Source of the DNA: a bacterium
Lineage (GTDB): Bacteria; Latescibacterota; UBA2968
Direction: 5' to 3'
Assembly: GCA_027296045.1 (NCBI GenBank)
Contig: JAPUJS010000131.1
Span: forward strand, 1 to 9,716
Length of the DNA stretch: 9,716 bases
The notes beneath the pieces were generated by a model. That model saw only the letters and a program-made list of their open reading frames with translations. It was not told the origin of the DNA and searched no databases. This document shows, piece after piece, positions 1 to 6,754 of this stretch (the stretch's first letter is position 1; each line of letters starts with the position of its first letter). The translations under genes were made by a program, and so were the position numbers.

Positions 1-2
1 AA

Positions 3-434
3 GAAGTTGCGGATATGGCGCAGATTTTTCAGTCGCAGGTGATGAGCCTGGTGGTCGAGGGGGCGTTTGACCGGTTTCCGGCGCTTCGGGTGGCACTGAT
101 TGAGAGCGGTTTTGTGTGGATGCCGGCGTGGATGTGGCGGATGGATAAGGAATGGAAGGGGTTGCGGCGCAATACGCCGTGGGTGAAACGGCGGCCGTCG
201 GATTATGTTCGGGAGCATATGCGGATGACGCTACAGCCTCTGGATGCGCCGCTCGATCCGGAACATTTGTTGCAGATGATCGGGCAGTTGGACTCAGACG
301 AGATGTTGATGTTTTCGACGGATTATCCGCACTGGCATTTTGACGGGCCGGAAGAAGCGATTCCACAAGGCCTTTCGGATTCGCTGCTGGAAAAGATTTT
401 GAGAGAGAATGCCAGGGCTTTTTATCGGTTTTAA
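3..434 (+). CDS. Amidohydrolase family 2 (type I), 5'-truncated by window start
   Basis: This is the C-terminal 143 codons of a metal-dependent amidohydrolase (Amidohydro_2 / COG2159, the ACMSD-like TIM-barrel superfamily). The reading frame is open to the window edge, and residues before the first Met (E-V-A-D) align with the interior of the complete paralog at 1607-2698, so the gene starts upstream. Visible family signatures are LIESGF..MP..MWR, the basic stretch KGLRR.TPWVKRRPS, and the closing motif STDYPHWHFD, whose first Asp is expected to be a metal ligand or catalytic residue. The N-terminal D-x-H and the mid-protein HFGG motif lie outside the window. By eye it is about 78% identical to the paralog at 1607-2698 over the shared part and clearly less like the one at 453-1553. 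It reads IESGF where its three paralogs read EGGF. The next gene begins 18 nt downstream, so co-transcription is likely. Substrate unknown. Confidence 0.9.
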   Translation, partial: EVADMAQIFQSQVMSLVVEGAFDRFPALRVALIESGFVWMPAWMWRMDKEWKGLRRNTPWVKRRPSDYVREHMRMTLQPLDAPLDPEHLLQMIGQLDSDEMLMFSTDYPHWHFDGPEEAIPQGLSDSLLEKILRENARAFYRF

Positions 435-452
435 TGTGCGAGGAGATAACTT

Positions 453-1553
453 ATGGCAACGACCGTTTTAGAAGCACCTGAGGTGGGGGCTGGCGAGCGG
501 GAAAAGCTGGCGGTTATCGATTGTGATATTCACAATACGATGTCTTCGGGCGATGTCTGGTTGAAATATTTGCCCGAGCAGTGGCACGACTATCACCGAA
601 AAATTGGGGGACGGGGACGTTTGGGGTCGGGCTATCCGAGGGCGGTGCCGAATGCTGCCCGGCACGATTCGTTTCCGCCTTCAGGACCGCCAGGATCCGA
701 TCTGGCATTTATGCAGGAGCAGTTGCTGGATGCCTATGAGATGGATTATGGTATTTTGAACTGTCTGGTGGGCGCTGGGGGGCAGCAGAATTTGCCGTAT
801 GGAGCGGCGTTGGCACAGGCGATTAATGACTGGCAGATTGCCGAATGGCTGGAGCCGGAACCCCGGCTGCGGGCCTCTTTGATTGTGCCTTATGAAGACG
901 GCGACCTGGCTGCTGCTGAGATTGACCGGCTGGGCGATCATCCTGGTTTTGTGCAGGTGATGTTTGCGATCCGGACTCTGGAACCTCTGGGGCGGCGGAA
1001 ATACTGGAAAATCTATGAGGCGGCCGTGCGGCACAATCTCCCGATTGGGATCCACTTTGGCGGCACGGGCAGCGGGCCGATCACCGGGGCCGGGAAGCCG
1101 TCGCATTATATTGAGGATCACGGCGGGATGCCCACGGCCTTCCAGGCGCAGGTGACGAGTTTTGTGTATGAAGGGGTCTTTGAGCAGTTCCCGAAGTTGA
1201 AGGTGGTTCTGATCGAAGGGGGTTTTGGGTGGGTGCCGCCCCTGATGTGGCGGCTGGATGCCTGTTATCGAAAACTCAAGATGGAGCTTCCCTATTTGAA
1301 GCGACTACCATCGGAATATATTCGAGACCATTTCTGGATCAGTACACAGCCGGTGGAAGAGCCTTCCCGGCCGGAGTATTTCCATCAGATGATGGACCAG
1401 ATGGGGATGGACGACAAATTGATGTTTGCCACCGATTATCCGCATTGGGACTTCGATTCTCCGGACCGAGCGTTGCCCCGTTCGCTGGATCGGGATGTGC
1501 GAAAAAATATTATGGCAGAAAATGCTCGGATGCTATACGGGCTGGAGGGATGA
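453..1553 (+). CDS. Amidohydrolase family 2 (type II), complete, copy 1
   Basis: A 366-residue metal-dependent amidohydrolase of the ACMSD-like superfamily, probably a cytoplasmic TIM barrel (no signal peptide or membrane segment). Expected metal-site motifs are all present: Asp25-x-His27 at the end of strand 1 (VIDCDIH), His201 in GIHFGG, and Asp328 in ATDYPHWDFD. The strand that carries HGGG in ACMSD reads LIEGGFGW here, so a Glu sits where ACMSD has its catalytic His. After HFGG comes SHYIEDHGGM (His218, His223), which the type I paralogs lack. The ATG is preceded by AGGAG at 441-445, 7 nt upstream, which fixes the start. The N-terminus (MATTVLEAPEV, then EREKLAVID) is almost the same as in the gene at 2738, supporting this start in both. 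The family includes decarboxylases and amide, lactone or C-C hydrolases; the substrate cannot be read from the sequence. Confidence 0.93.
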   Translation: MATTVLEAPEVGAGEREKLAVIDCDIHNTMSSGDVWLKYLPEQWHDYHRKIGGRGRLGSGYPRAVPNAARHDSFPPSGPPGSDLAFMQEQLLDAYEMDYGILNCLVGAGGQQNLPYGAALAQAINDWQIAEWLEPEPRLRASLIVPYEDGDLAAAEIDRLGDHPGFVQVMFAIRTLEPLGRRKYWKIYEAAVRHNLPIGIHFGGTGSGPITGAGKPSHYIEDHGGMPTAFQAQVTSFVYEGVFEQFPKLKVVLIEGGFGWVPPLMWRLDACYRKLKMELPYLKRLPSEYIRDHFWISTQPVEEPSRPEYFHQMMDQMGMDDKLMFATDYPHWDFDSPDRALPRSLDRDVRKNIMAENARMLYGLEG

Positions 1554-1606
1554 GGCTCAGGAAAACCGAAAACTTATTTTTGATGAGTTCTTAAGGAAAG
1601 GGTCTT

Positions 1607-2698
1607 ATGGCACAGCAGGATGTTCAGGAAGTGCAGACCGATTTTTCGGGTCTTGGCAAGCCGGTGATCGATTGCGATTTGCATAACGAGGTGCCGAAGC
1701 TGGAGGCATTATTTCCCTACCTTGAAGACCACTGGGTGGCTTATATTAGGGAGTCGGGGTTTGGGATGTCGGGCCCGAGTGCAAATGACTATCCTCCGGG
1801 GATGCCGACGTCGGCTCGGCCGGGTACCAAGCCTGAGGACGGGGAGACGCGTTTGGAATTGATGCAGGCGCAGGTGCTGGATCCGTGGGAGGTGGAGGTT
1901 GGGATTTTAACGTGCAGTTTTCGGGTGCAAAGCGTGTTCAATGAAGATCTGGCGGTTTCTCTGGCAACGGCGGCCAATCAGTGGCAGGTTGAAGAATGGC
2001 TGGACAAGGATGACCGGTTGCGGGCTTCGCTGGTTGTGCCGAGTCAGAATCCGGCCAAGGCGGCGGCGGAAATTGAGCGGTTTGGCGATCATCCTGGCTT
2101 TGTGCAGGTGATGTTGCCGGTGCGGTCCTATTGGCCTTATGGCAAGCAGATTTATGACCCGATGTTTGAAGCGGCTGCGAAACACGATCTGACGGTTGGG
2201 ATTCATTTTGGTGGGGCACCCGGACTGCCACCTTCGGGGGCTGGATGGCCGTCGACGTATCTGGAAGAATTTGCCAATATGACCCAGGTGTTTCAGTCGC
2301 AGGTGGCCAGCCTGGTGATGGACGGAGTTTTTGCGCGGTTTCCAGAGCTTCGGGTGGCGTTTATTGAAGGTGGGTTTTCGTGGTTGCCGGGGTGGATGTG
2401 GCGGTTGGACAAGGAGTGGAAGGGGTTGCGCCGGGAAACGCCGTGGGTGAAGCGGCGGCCGTCGGAGTATATGCGGGAGCATCTGCGGTTGACGATTCAG
2501 CCTCTGGATGCGCCCCCGAACCCCGAACATTTGCTGCAGGTGATTGGGCAATTGGACTCGGATGAAATGTTGATGTTTTCGACCGATTATCCACACTGGC
2601 ATTTTGATACCCCAGAAGAAGCGGTTCCGCAGGGACTGTCGGAAGGTTTGGAAGCGAAAATTTTACGCGAAAATGCACGGGTATTTTATCGGCTGTGA
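1607..2698 (+). CDS. Amidohydrolase family 2 (type I), complete, copy 2
   Basis: A 363-residue amidohydrolase and full-length paralog of the truncated gene at the window start. Key motifs are Asp24-x-His26 (VIDCDLH), His200 in GIHFGG, FIEGGFSWLPGWMWRLD, and Asp327 in STDYPHWHFD. Compared with type II, the loop after HFGG reads STYLEEFANM, so the two extra His of type II are replaced by Thr and Phe, and the last motif carries His instead of Asp after PHW. These subtype differences recur in both copies where visible. AAGGAAAGG at 1593-1601, 5 nt before the ATG, is a good ribosome binding site. The upstream gene ends 53 nt earlier and the next starts 39 nt later, consistent with one operon. The nearest families by motif are amidohydrolases annotated only generically, so chemistry and substrate remain open. 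Confidence 0.93.
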   Translation: MAQQDVQEVQTDFSGLGKPVIDCDLHNEVPKLEALFPYLEDHWVAYIRESGFGMSGPSANDYPPGMPTSARPGTKPEDGETRLELMQAQVLDPWEVEVGILTCSFRVQSVFNEDLAVSLATAANQWQVEEWLDKDDRLRASLVVPSQNPAKAAAEIERFGDHPGFVQVMLPVRSYWPYGKQIYDPMFEAAAKHDLTVGIHFGGAPGLPPSGAGWPSTYLEEFANMTQVFQSQVASLVMDGVFARFPELRVAFIEGGFSWLPGWMWRLDKEWKGLRRETPWVKRRPSEYMREHLRLTIQPLDAPPNPEHLLQVIGQLDSDEMLMFSTDYPHWHFDTPEEAVPQGLSEGLEAKILRENARVFYRL

Positions 2699-2737
2699 GG
2701 CAGGCGGAGAGAGATTGTCAACCCAGAGAGGTTTGAA

Positions 2738-3838
2738 ATGGCGACTGCGGTCTTAGAAACCCCCGAAGTAGTATCGATGGAACGCGAAAAATTGGCGGTG
2801 ATCGATACAGATATTCACAATACGGTTGCGAAACCGCAAGAGATCTGGTCCAAGTATTTGTCGAAACAGTGGTATGAATATTTCAAGATGAATGGGTTGC
2901 GGGGACGGCAGGGACAGAATTATCCAAGGGGGACGCCCTACGCTGCCCGGACGGATGCCTACACGTCATCGGGAGGTCGCCCGGGATCGGATCTGGGGTT
3001 TATGCGGGAACAGTTGCTGGATGCCTATGATATGGAATATGGTGTTTTGAATTGCCTGGTGCCTGTTGGGAATCAGTCGAATTTGCAGTTTGGGGCCGCG
3101 CTTGCAAGTGCGGTCAACGATTGGCAGATCGCCGAGTGGCTGGAACCGGAACCCCGGTTGCGGGCGTCTTTGATTGTGCAATATGAAGATCCGGATCTGG
3201 CGGTTGCCGAGATTGAACGGCTGGGCGATCATCCCGGTTATGTGCAGGTTTTGTTTTTGACGCGGACGATGGAGCCGATGGGGCGGCGGAAGTACTGGAA
3301 GATGTATGAGGCGATTTTGAAGCACAATCTGAATCTCAGCGTTCACTTTGGTGGGGACAGTATTGGGCCGGTGACGGGTGCTGGGAAAGTGTCGCATTAT
3401 ATTGAGGACCACGCCGGGATGGCACAGGCGTTTCAGGCCCAGGTTACAAGTTTGGTGTATGAGGGAGTATTTGAGCATTTTCCAGAGCTGAAGGTGTCGC
3501 TGGTCGAAGGTGGTTTTTCGTGGATGGCGCCCCTGATGTGGCGGCTGGATAGCTCTTACAAAAAGCTGAAGGCACAGGCACCTTCTCTGACGCGTTTGCC
3601 GTCCGAATATATTCGGGAGCATTTCTGGATCAGCAGCCAGCCGATGGAAGAACCCCCCGAACGGGAGTATTTCCATCAAATGTTAGAGCATATGGATATG
3701 GACGATAAAATCATGTTCGCAACAGATTATCCGCACTGGGATTTCGATTCGCCGGATCAAGCGCTTCCCAGTTCGCTGGATCTGGATTTGAGGCGGAATA
3801 TTATGGCCGAAAATGCACGGGCGTTTTACGGGTTTTAA
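2738..3838 (+). CDS. Amidohydrolase family 2 (type II), complete, copy 2
   Basis: A 366-residue amidohydrolase, the type II partner in the second pair, about two-thirds or more identical by eye to the gene at 453-1553. Motifs: Asp25-x-His27 (VIDTDIH), His203 in SVHFGG, SHYIEDHAGM with two His, LVEGGFSW in place of ACMSD HGGG, and Asp330 in ATDYPHWDFD. The central block NDWQIAEWLEPEPRLRASLI is identical in the two type II copies. A purine-rich site AGAGAGG at 2725-2731 lies 6 nt before the ATG. No frameshift or lost metal ligand is seen, so both copies appear functional, and sequence divergence between them suggests an old duplication with possibly split substrate use. The Rieske gene follows after 13 nt, which makes translational coupling plausible. 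Confidence 0.93.
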   Translation: MATAVLETPEVVSMEREKLAVIDTDIHNTVAKPQEIWSKYLSKQWYEYFKMNGLRGRQGQNYPRGTPYAARTDAYTSSGGRPGSDLGFMREQLLDAYDMEYGVLNCLVPVGNQSNLQFGAALASAVNDWQIAEWLEPEPRLRASLIVQYEDPDLAVAEIERLGDHPGYVQVLFLTRTMEPMGRRKYWKMYEAILKHNLNLSVHFGGDSIGPVTGAGKVSHYIEDHAGMAQAFQAQVTSLVYEGVFEHFPELKVSLVEGGFSWMAPLMWRLDSSYKKLKAQAPSLTRLPSEYIREHFWISSQPMEEPPEREYFHQMLEHMDMDDKIMFATDYPHWDFDSPDQALPSSLDLDLRRNIMAENARAFYGF

Positions 3839-3851
3839 GGAAGGGTATGCG

Positions 3852-4295
3852 ATGGCGAAACATGTGGTGGCGCCGGTGAAGGAGATTCCGCCGGGCGAAC
3901 GAAAAATTGTGGAATTGGAAGGCCGATCCATCGGGGTGTTTAATGTGAATGGGGAGTTTTATGCACTCCGGAACAGATGCCCGCACCAGGGGGGGCCGAT
4001 GTGTGAGGGGAAGTTGACGGGGTTTGTGACGGCCGATGTGCCGGGGGAGTATACTTATTCACGCAAGGGTGAAATTTTGCGGTGTGCGTGGCACGGATGG
4101 GAATTTGATGTGAAGACGGGACAGTCGTGGTTTGATCCGGTCAAGACGCGGGTTCGGGCGTATGATGTGCGGGTGGAAAGCGGATCGGATGTGACGAAAG
4201 ATTCGGAGATGGCGGGCATGGAGAAGGGGCCGTATACGGCGGAAACGTATGCGGTGACGGTGGAGGAGGATTATGTGGTGGTGGAGTTGAGTTAA
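3852..4295 (+). CDS. Rieske [2Fe-2S] ferredoxin-like protein
   Basis: A 147-residue soluble single-domain Rieske protein, an electron carrier or accessory subunit. Cluster ligands are Cys43-x-His45 (CPHQG) and Cys78-x2-His81 (CAWHGWEFD). About 32 residues separate the two ligand motifs, longer than the roughly 15-17 usual in Rieske ferredoxins; the extra segment is GFVTADVPGEYTYSRKGE. The C-terminal tail (DVRVESGSDVTKDSEMAG onward) is also extended, with a final strand TYAVTVEEDYVVVELS. There is no catalytic domain, so it is not a full Rieske oxygenase. I chose the ATG at 3852 because AAGGAAGGG at 3837-3845 lies just upstream and the protein then starts like other Rieske ferredoxins (MAKHVVAPVKEIPPGE). 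It follows the last amidohydrolase by 13 nt, suggesting it works with these enzymes. No ferredoxin reductase is encoded in the window. Confidence 0.93.
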   Translation: MAKHVVAPVKEIPPGERKIVELEGRSIGVFNVNGEFYALRNRCPHQGGPMCEGKLTGFVTADVPGEYTYSRKGEILRCAWHGWEFDVKTGQSWFDPVKTRVRAYDVRVESGSDVTKDSEMAGMEKGPYTAETYAVTVEEDYVVVELS

Positions 4296-4346
4296 TCCCC
4301 CTGTCCTCCTTTTTCAAAGGGGGACCACTGACTGGGTTGGGGGGTA
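4294..4346. repeat. Palindromic C-run/G-run element with strong hairpin (REP/MITE-like)
   Basis: Immediately after the Rieske stop, positions 4303-4312 pair with 4316-4325 in a 10-bp stem with one G-U wobble and a 3-nt loop. An outer C5 run (4297-4301) faces a G6 run (4339-4344), giving a larger imperfect palindrome. This layout resembles small dispersed palindromic repeats seen in many environmental bacterial genomes with CCCCCTTT/AAAGGGGG cores; that link is from memory, and only one copy occurs in this window. There is no T-tract after the stem, so a classical terminator is unlikely, but the hairpin could stabilise the 3' end of the upstream mRNA or dampen read-through into the dioxygenase gene. 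Confidence 0.55.
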
Positions 4347-4357
4347 TCCTATATATT

Positions 4358-4361
4358 GGAG
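4358..4361 (+). promoter_or_regulatory. Ribosome binding site deciding the PhyH start
   Basis: GGAG at 4358-4361 is 5 nt upstream of the ATG at 4367. The same frame is open further upstream to a TTG at 4337, but that start would sit inside the G-run of the palindromic element and lacks its own binding site, so 4367 is preferred. Confidence 0.6.
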
Positions 4362-4366
4362 ATGGG

Positions 4367-5170
4367 ATGGCTGAGGCGTTGGAGTTGACGGCATATCCGG
4401 ATTTGGAGAGTCGGGTGGAGGCGATTGAGCGGGATGGGTATGTGTATTATCCGGGGGTATTGGATGCGGAGGAGGTGGCTGAGCTTCGGGAGGTGATGGA
4501 TGGGTTGACGCAGATTGAGGCGAGTTTTGATAAGCATATGACTCCCGAAAATGGGAGGTATTTGAATAAGCATATTAACAATGCGTTTAATCGAGATTCG
4601 CTCTTTCTGGATTTTTTGGACAAACCGGGTGTGATTGAAGTGTCCGAAGCGGTGCATGGGGAAGACTGTCACGTGATCGGGATGACAGCGTGGATGACAG
4701 GGCCGGGTCGGCCGGATCAGAACTTGCACATAGACTGGTTGCCGATTGCGTTGCCGGAAGATGTGGCATCGGACCCGCGGGTTAAGGTGCCCATTTTTAT
4801 TAGCACAGCGCATTATTATCTGGACGATTTGTATGAGGAATTGGGACCGACACAATTTGTGCCGGGCAGCCATCGGTCGGGTCGCAGGCCGGACAAGGAC
4901 GAGATGGATTGGCAGGGCGTAGAACCGAAAAGTATTTTGTGCAAAGCGGGAGATGTGGTGCAGTTTCGGAGTGAGGTGTGGCATCGGGGGACGGCCAACA
5001 GAAGCACACAGACGCGGTATTTGTTGCAGGTGCATTATGCCAACCGGATGATTACGCAGAAATATCCGCCTTATTTGAACCGGTTTCAATTTGACAAAGC
5101 GATTTTGGCGCAAGCCACACCGAGGCAATTGCGTTTGATGGGCGATCATCGGAGCAGCAATTACGATTGA
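4367..5170 (+). CDS. Phytanoyl-CoA dioxygenase (PhyH) family Fe(II)/2-oxoglutarate oxygenase
   Basis: A 267-residue cytoplasmic oxygenase expected to couple 2-oxoglutarate decarboxylation to substrate hydroxylation. The facial triad is visible: His121-x-Asp123 (NLHIDW) and distal His206 (VWHRGTANRS), followed by Arg217 (TRYLLQVHY) at the place where the 2-oxoglutarate carboxylate is normally bound. The N-terminus has the usual PhyH pattern (IERDGYVYYPGVLDAEEVAELREVMD), and FVPGSHRSGRRP before the distal His is also typical. Length is normal for the family. The substrate is not inferable: PhyH proteins hydroxylate acyl-CoAs, amino acids, ectoine and secondary metabolites. It lies 71 nt after the Rieske gene and may be read from the same upstream promoter despite the hairpin between them. 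A good terminator follows at 5210-5238. Confidence 0.92.
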   Translation: MAEALELTAYPDLESRVEAIERDGYVYYPGVLDAEEVAELREVMDGLTQIEASFDKHMTPENGRYLNKHINNAFNRDSLFLDFLDKPGVIEVSEAVHGEDCHVIGMTAWMTGPGRPDQNLHIDWLPIALPEDVASDPRVKVPIFISTAHYYLDDLYEELGPTQFVPGSHRSGRRPDKDEMDWQGVEPKSILCKAGDVVQFRSEVWHRGTANRSTQTRYLLQVHYANRMITQKYPPYLNRFQFDKAILAQATPRQLRLMGDHRSSNYD

Positions 5171-5195
5171 TTTTTGGTGTTTTATTCCCTAATTT
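5167..5195 (+). promoter_or_regulatory. Possible sigma70-type promoter for the downstream operon
   Basis: TTGATT at 5167-5172 and TAATTT at 5190-5195 are separated by 17 nt and lie in an AT-rich patch overlapping the stop of the dioxygenase gene. They are the most promoter-like pair between that gene and the M81 gene. A start near 5202 would place the hairpin at 5210-5233 at the very 5' end of the transcript. Short-motif matches like this are often chance. Confidence 0.3.
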
Positions 5196-5209
5196 TGCGT
5201 TGGCGGTCG

Positions 5210-5238
5210 GGGGCATACGCTGTTGTATGTCCCTTTTT
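5210..5238 (+). terminator. Rho-independent terminator after the PhyH gene
   Basis: Positions 5210-5218 pair with 5225-5233 in a 9-bp stem (one G-U wobble) around a 6-nt loop, followed directly by five T residues at 5234-5238. It is placed 40 nt after the dioxygenase stop and 30 nt before the next start, so it probably ends the first transcription unit or attenuates read-through. Confidence 0.65.
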
Positions 5239-5267
5239 GATTGGTGGAGTAAATGTAAAGGGATCCT

Positions 5268-6743
5268 ATGCGAATAGGCATTGTTTCGCTGCTTCACGAA
5301 TCGAATACGTTTATTCAAACACCCACCACGCTGGATTCGTTTCGGCGGGATGGTTTGTTAATCGGTGACGATCTTTACGACCGATTTGCAGGCGGGCACC
5401 ATGAGATCAGCGGGTTCCTGGAAGGGCTTTCGGGGACCGAGTTTGAGGCGGTGCCCATTTTTTGTGCTTCCACGACGCCCTCGGGACGCATCACACGGGA
5501 GACCTGTGATGCGTTGATGCGGTTGATGTTTGATGCGGTGGAGGAGGCCGGGGAGATGGACGGATATCTTGTGGCCCCCCACGGCGCCAATGCGGGGGAA
5601 GGGGAGGAATATCACGATCTGGACGGGCACTGGTTGTCGCGGTTGAGAACGCAGGTTGGAGAGGAGATCCCGATTATCTGTACGGTGGACCCCCATGTAA
5701 ATTTATCTCCCCGAATGGTGGCAGCGTGTGATGCGACGATTGCATATCGGTCCAACCCCCATCTGGATCAGAAGGTGCGCGGGCTGGAGGCCGCTGCATT
5801 GATGGTGCGGACGCTTCGGGGCGAGATTCGACCCACGCAGGCCGGGGCGTTTCCGCCGGTGGTGATCAATATTGAGCGGCAGTTGACCACGGCCCCGCCA
5901 TGTTTGCCAATGTATGAGCTGGCTGATGAGATGCTGAAAGAGCCGGGGGTGTTGTCCAATAGCATTGCACTGGGGTTTCCCTATGCAGACGTGGAGGAGA
6001 TGGGGTCTGCGTTTGTGGTGGTGACGGACAATCGGCCGGAATGGGCTCAGGAACTGGCGGATCGGTTGGCCGATTATCTGGTTGCACACCGGGCAGAATT
6101 TGTGGGCGAATTTATAACTATCCCGGATGCTGTAGATCAGGCGGTTGCGCAGGACGGGCCGGTTTGTTTGCTGGATATGGGCGATAATGTGGGCGGTGGA
6201 TCGGCAGGAGATGGGACGTTGATTGCCCATGAATTGCATCGACGGGGGAACACGACGGGGTTTGTCTGTTTGTATGATCCAGCGTGTGTGGCACAGGCGC
6301 AAGCGGCAGGTCCTGGCAACCGGGTGAAATTGACAATGGGTGGAAAGACAGATGATATGCATGGGCATCCGTTGGAGGCCGAGGTGCGGGTGCGGAGTTT
6401 GCACGAAGGAATATTCAGAGAATCGGAAGTTCGACACGGTGGAAGATCGGCTTTTGATATGGGGCGGACTGCGGTGGTGGAAACGGATACGGGGCTGACG
6501 ATCAGTTTGACGTCTTTGCGGGTGGTGCCGGTGAGTTTGGGGATGATGACAAGCATTGATCTGGATCCCGGGGCGTTTCAGATTTTGGTGGCCAAAGGGG
6601 TACACGCGCCGGTGGCGGCTTATGCGCCGGTTTCGAAGGCATTGATTCGGGTGGATACGCCGGGATCAACGGCGGCGGATATGCGATATTTTGAGTATCG
6701 GCATCGGCGCAAGCCGTTGTATCCGATGGAAGAGATCGGGTGA
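5268..6743 (+). CDS. M81 family metallopeptidase (MlrC/microcystinase-like)
   Basis: A 491-residue protein of the M81/MlrC family, with an N-terminal MlrC_N domain (about residues 1-290) and an MlrC_C domain (about 300-480). The start MRIGIVSLLHESNTF is the family N-terminus, and AAAGGGA just upstream is an adequate ribosome binding site. Probable zinc-site motifs are VAPHGAN (His105), VDPHVN (Asp141, His143) and SNPHLD (His165, Asp167). The C-terminal domain shows DMGDNVGGGSAGDGT, another family hallmark. Characterised MlrC hydrolyses the linear tetrapeptide from microcystin, but most relatives have no known substrate and occur in amino-acid, peptide or opine-like catabolic clusters, so a toxin-degrading role should not be assumed. 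No signal peptide is seen. The SurE-like gene follows after 11 nt, so these two are almost surely co-transcribed. Confidence 0.92.
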   Translation: MRIGIVSLLHESNTFIQTPTTLDSFRRDGLLIGDDLYDRFAGGHHEISGFLEGLSGTEFEAVPIFCASTTPSGRITRETCDALMRLMFDAVEEAGEMDGYLVAPHGANAGEGEEYHDLDGHWLSRLRTQVGEEIPIICTVDPHVNLSPRMVAACDATIAYRSNPHLDQKVRGLEAAALMVRTLRGEIRPTQAGAFPPVVINIERQLTTAPPCLPMYELADEMLKEPGVLSNSIALGFPYADVEEMGSAFVVVTDNRPEWAQELADRLADYLVAHRAEFVGEFITIPDAVDQAVAQDGPVCLLDMGDNVGGGSAGDGTLIAHELHRRGNTTGFVCLYDPACVAQAQAAGPGNRVKLTMGGKTDDMHGHPLEAEVRVRSLHEGIFRESEVRHGGRSAFDMGRTAVVETDTGLTISLTSLRVVPVSLGMMTSIDLDPGAFQILVAKGVHAPVAAYAPVSKALIRVDTPGSTAADMRYFEYRHRRKPLYPMEEIG

Positions 6744-6754
6744 GAGGGAGCATC

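Noticed and set aside
1907..2602. Long open frames on the minus strand opposite the amidohydrolases, M81 and PhyH genes (for example 1907-2602, 2966-3679, 5703-6605)
   Set aside because: They are low-complexity, Pro/Arg/His/Gln-rich translations with no recognisable motif, lie opposite strongly supported genes, and recur opposite paralogs because of coding-strand composition.
3813..3851. Upstream ATG at 3813 for the Rieske gene
   Set aside because: It would overlap the last 26 bases of the amidohydrolase gene and adds 13 residues unlike the family. The ATG at 3852 has AAGGAAGGG just upstream and a typical N-terminus.
4337..4366. TTG start at 4337 for the PhyH gene
   Set aside because: It lies in the G-run of the palindromic element with no binding site; the ATG at 4367 has GGAG 5 nt before it.
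5268..6743. Calling the M81 gene a microcystinase (mlrC) and the region a toxin-degradation cluster
   Set aside because: No mlrA, mlrB or mlrD homolog is present, and M81 proteins are widespread without that function.
6740..6754. GTG start at 6740 for the SurE-like gene
   Set aside because: It overlaps the M81 stop and places five odd residues before the canonical MKILLTNDD start.
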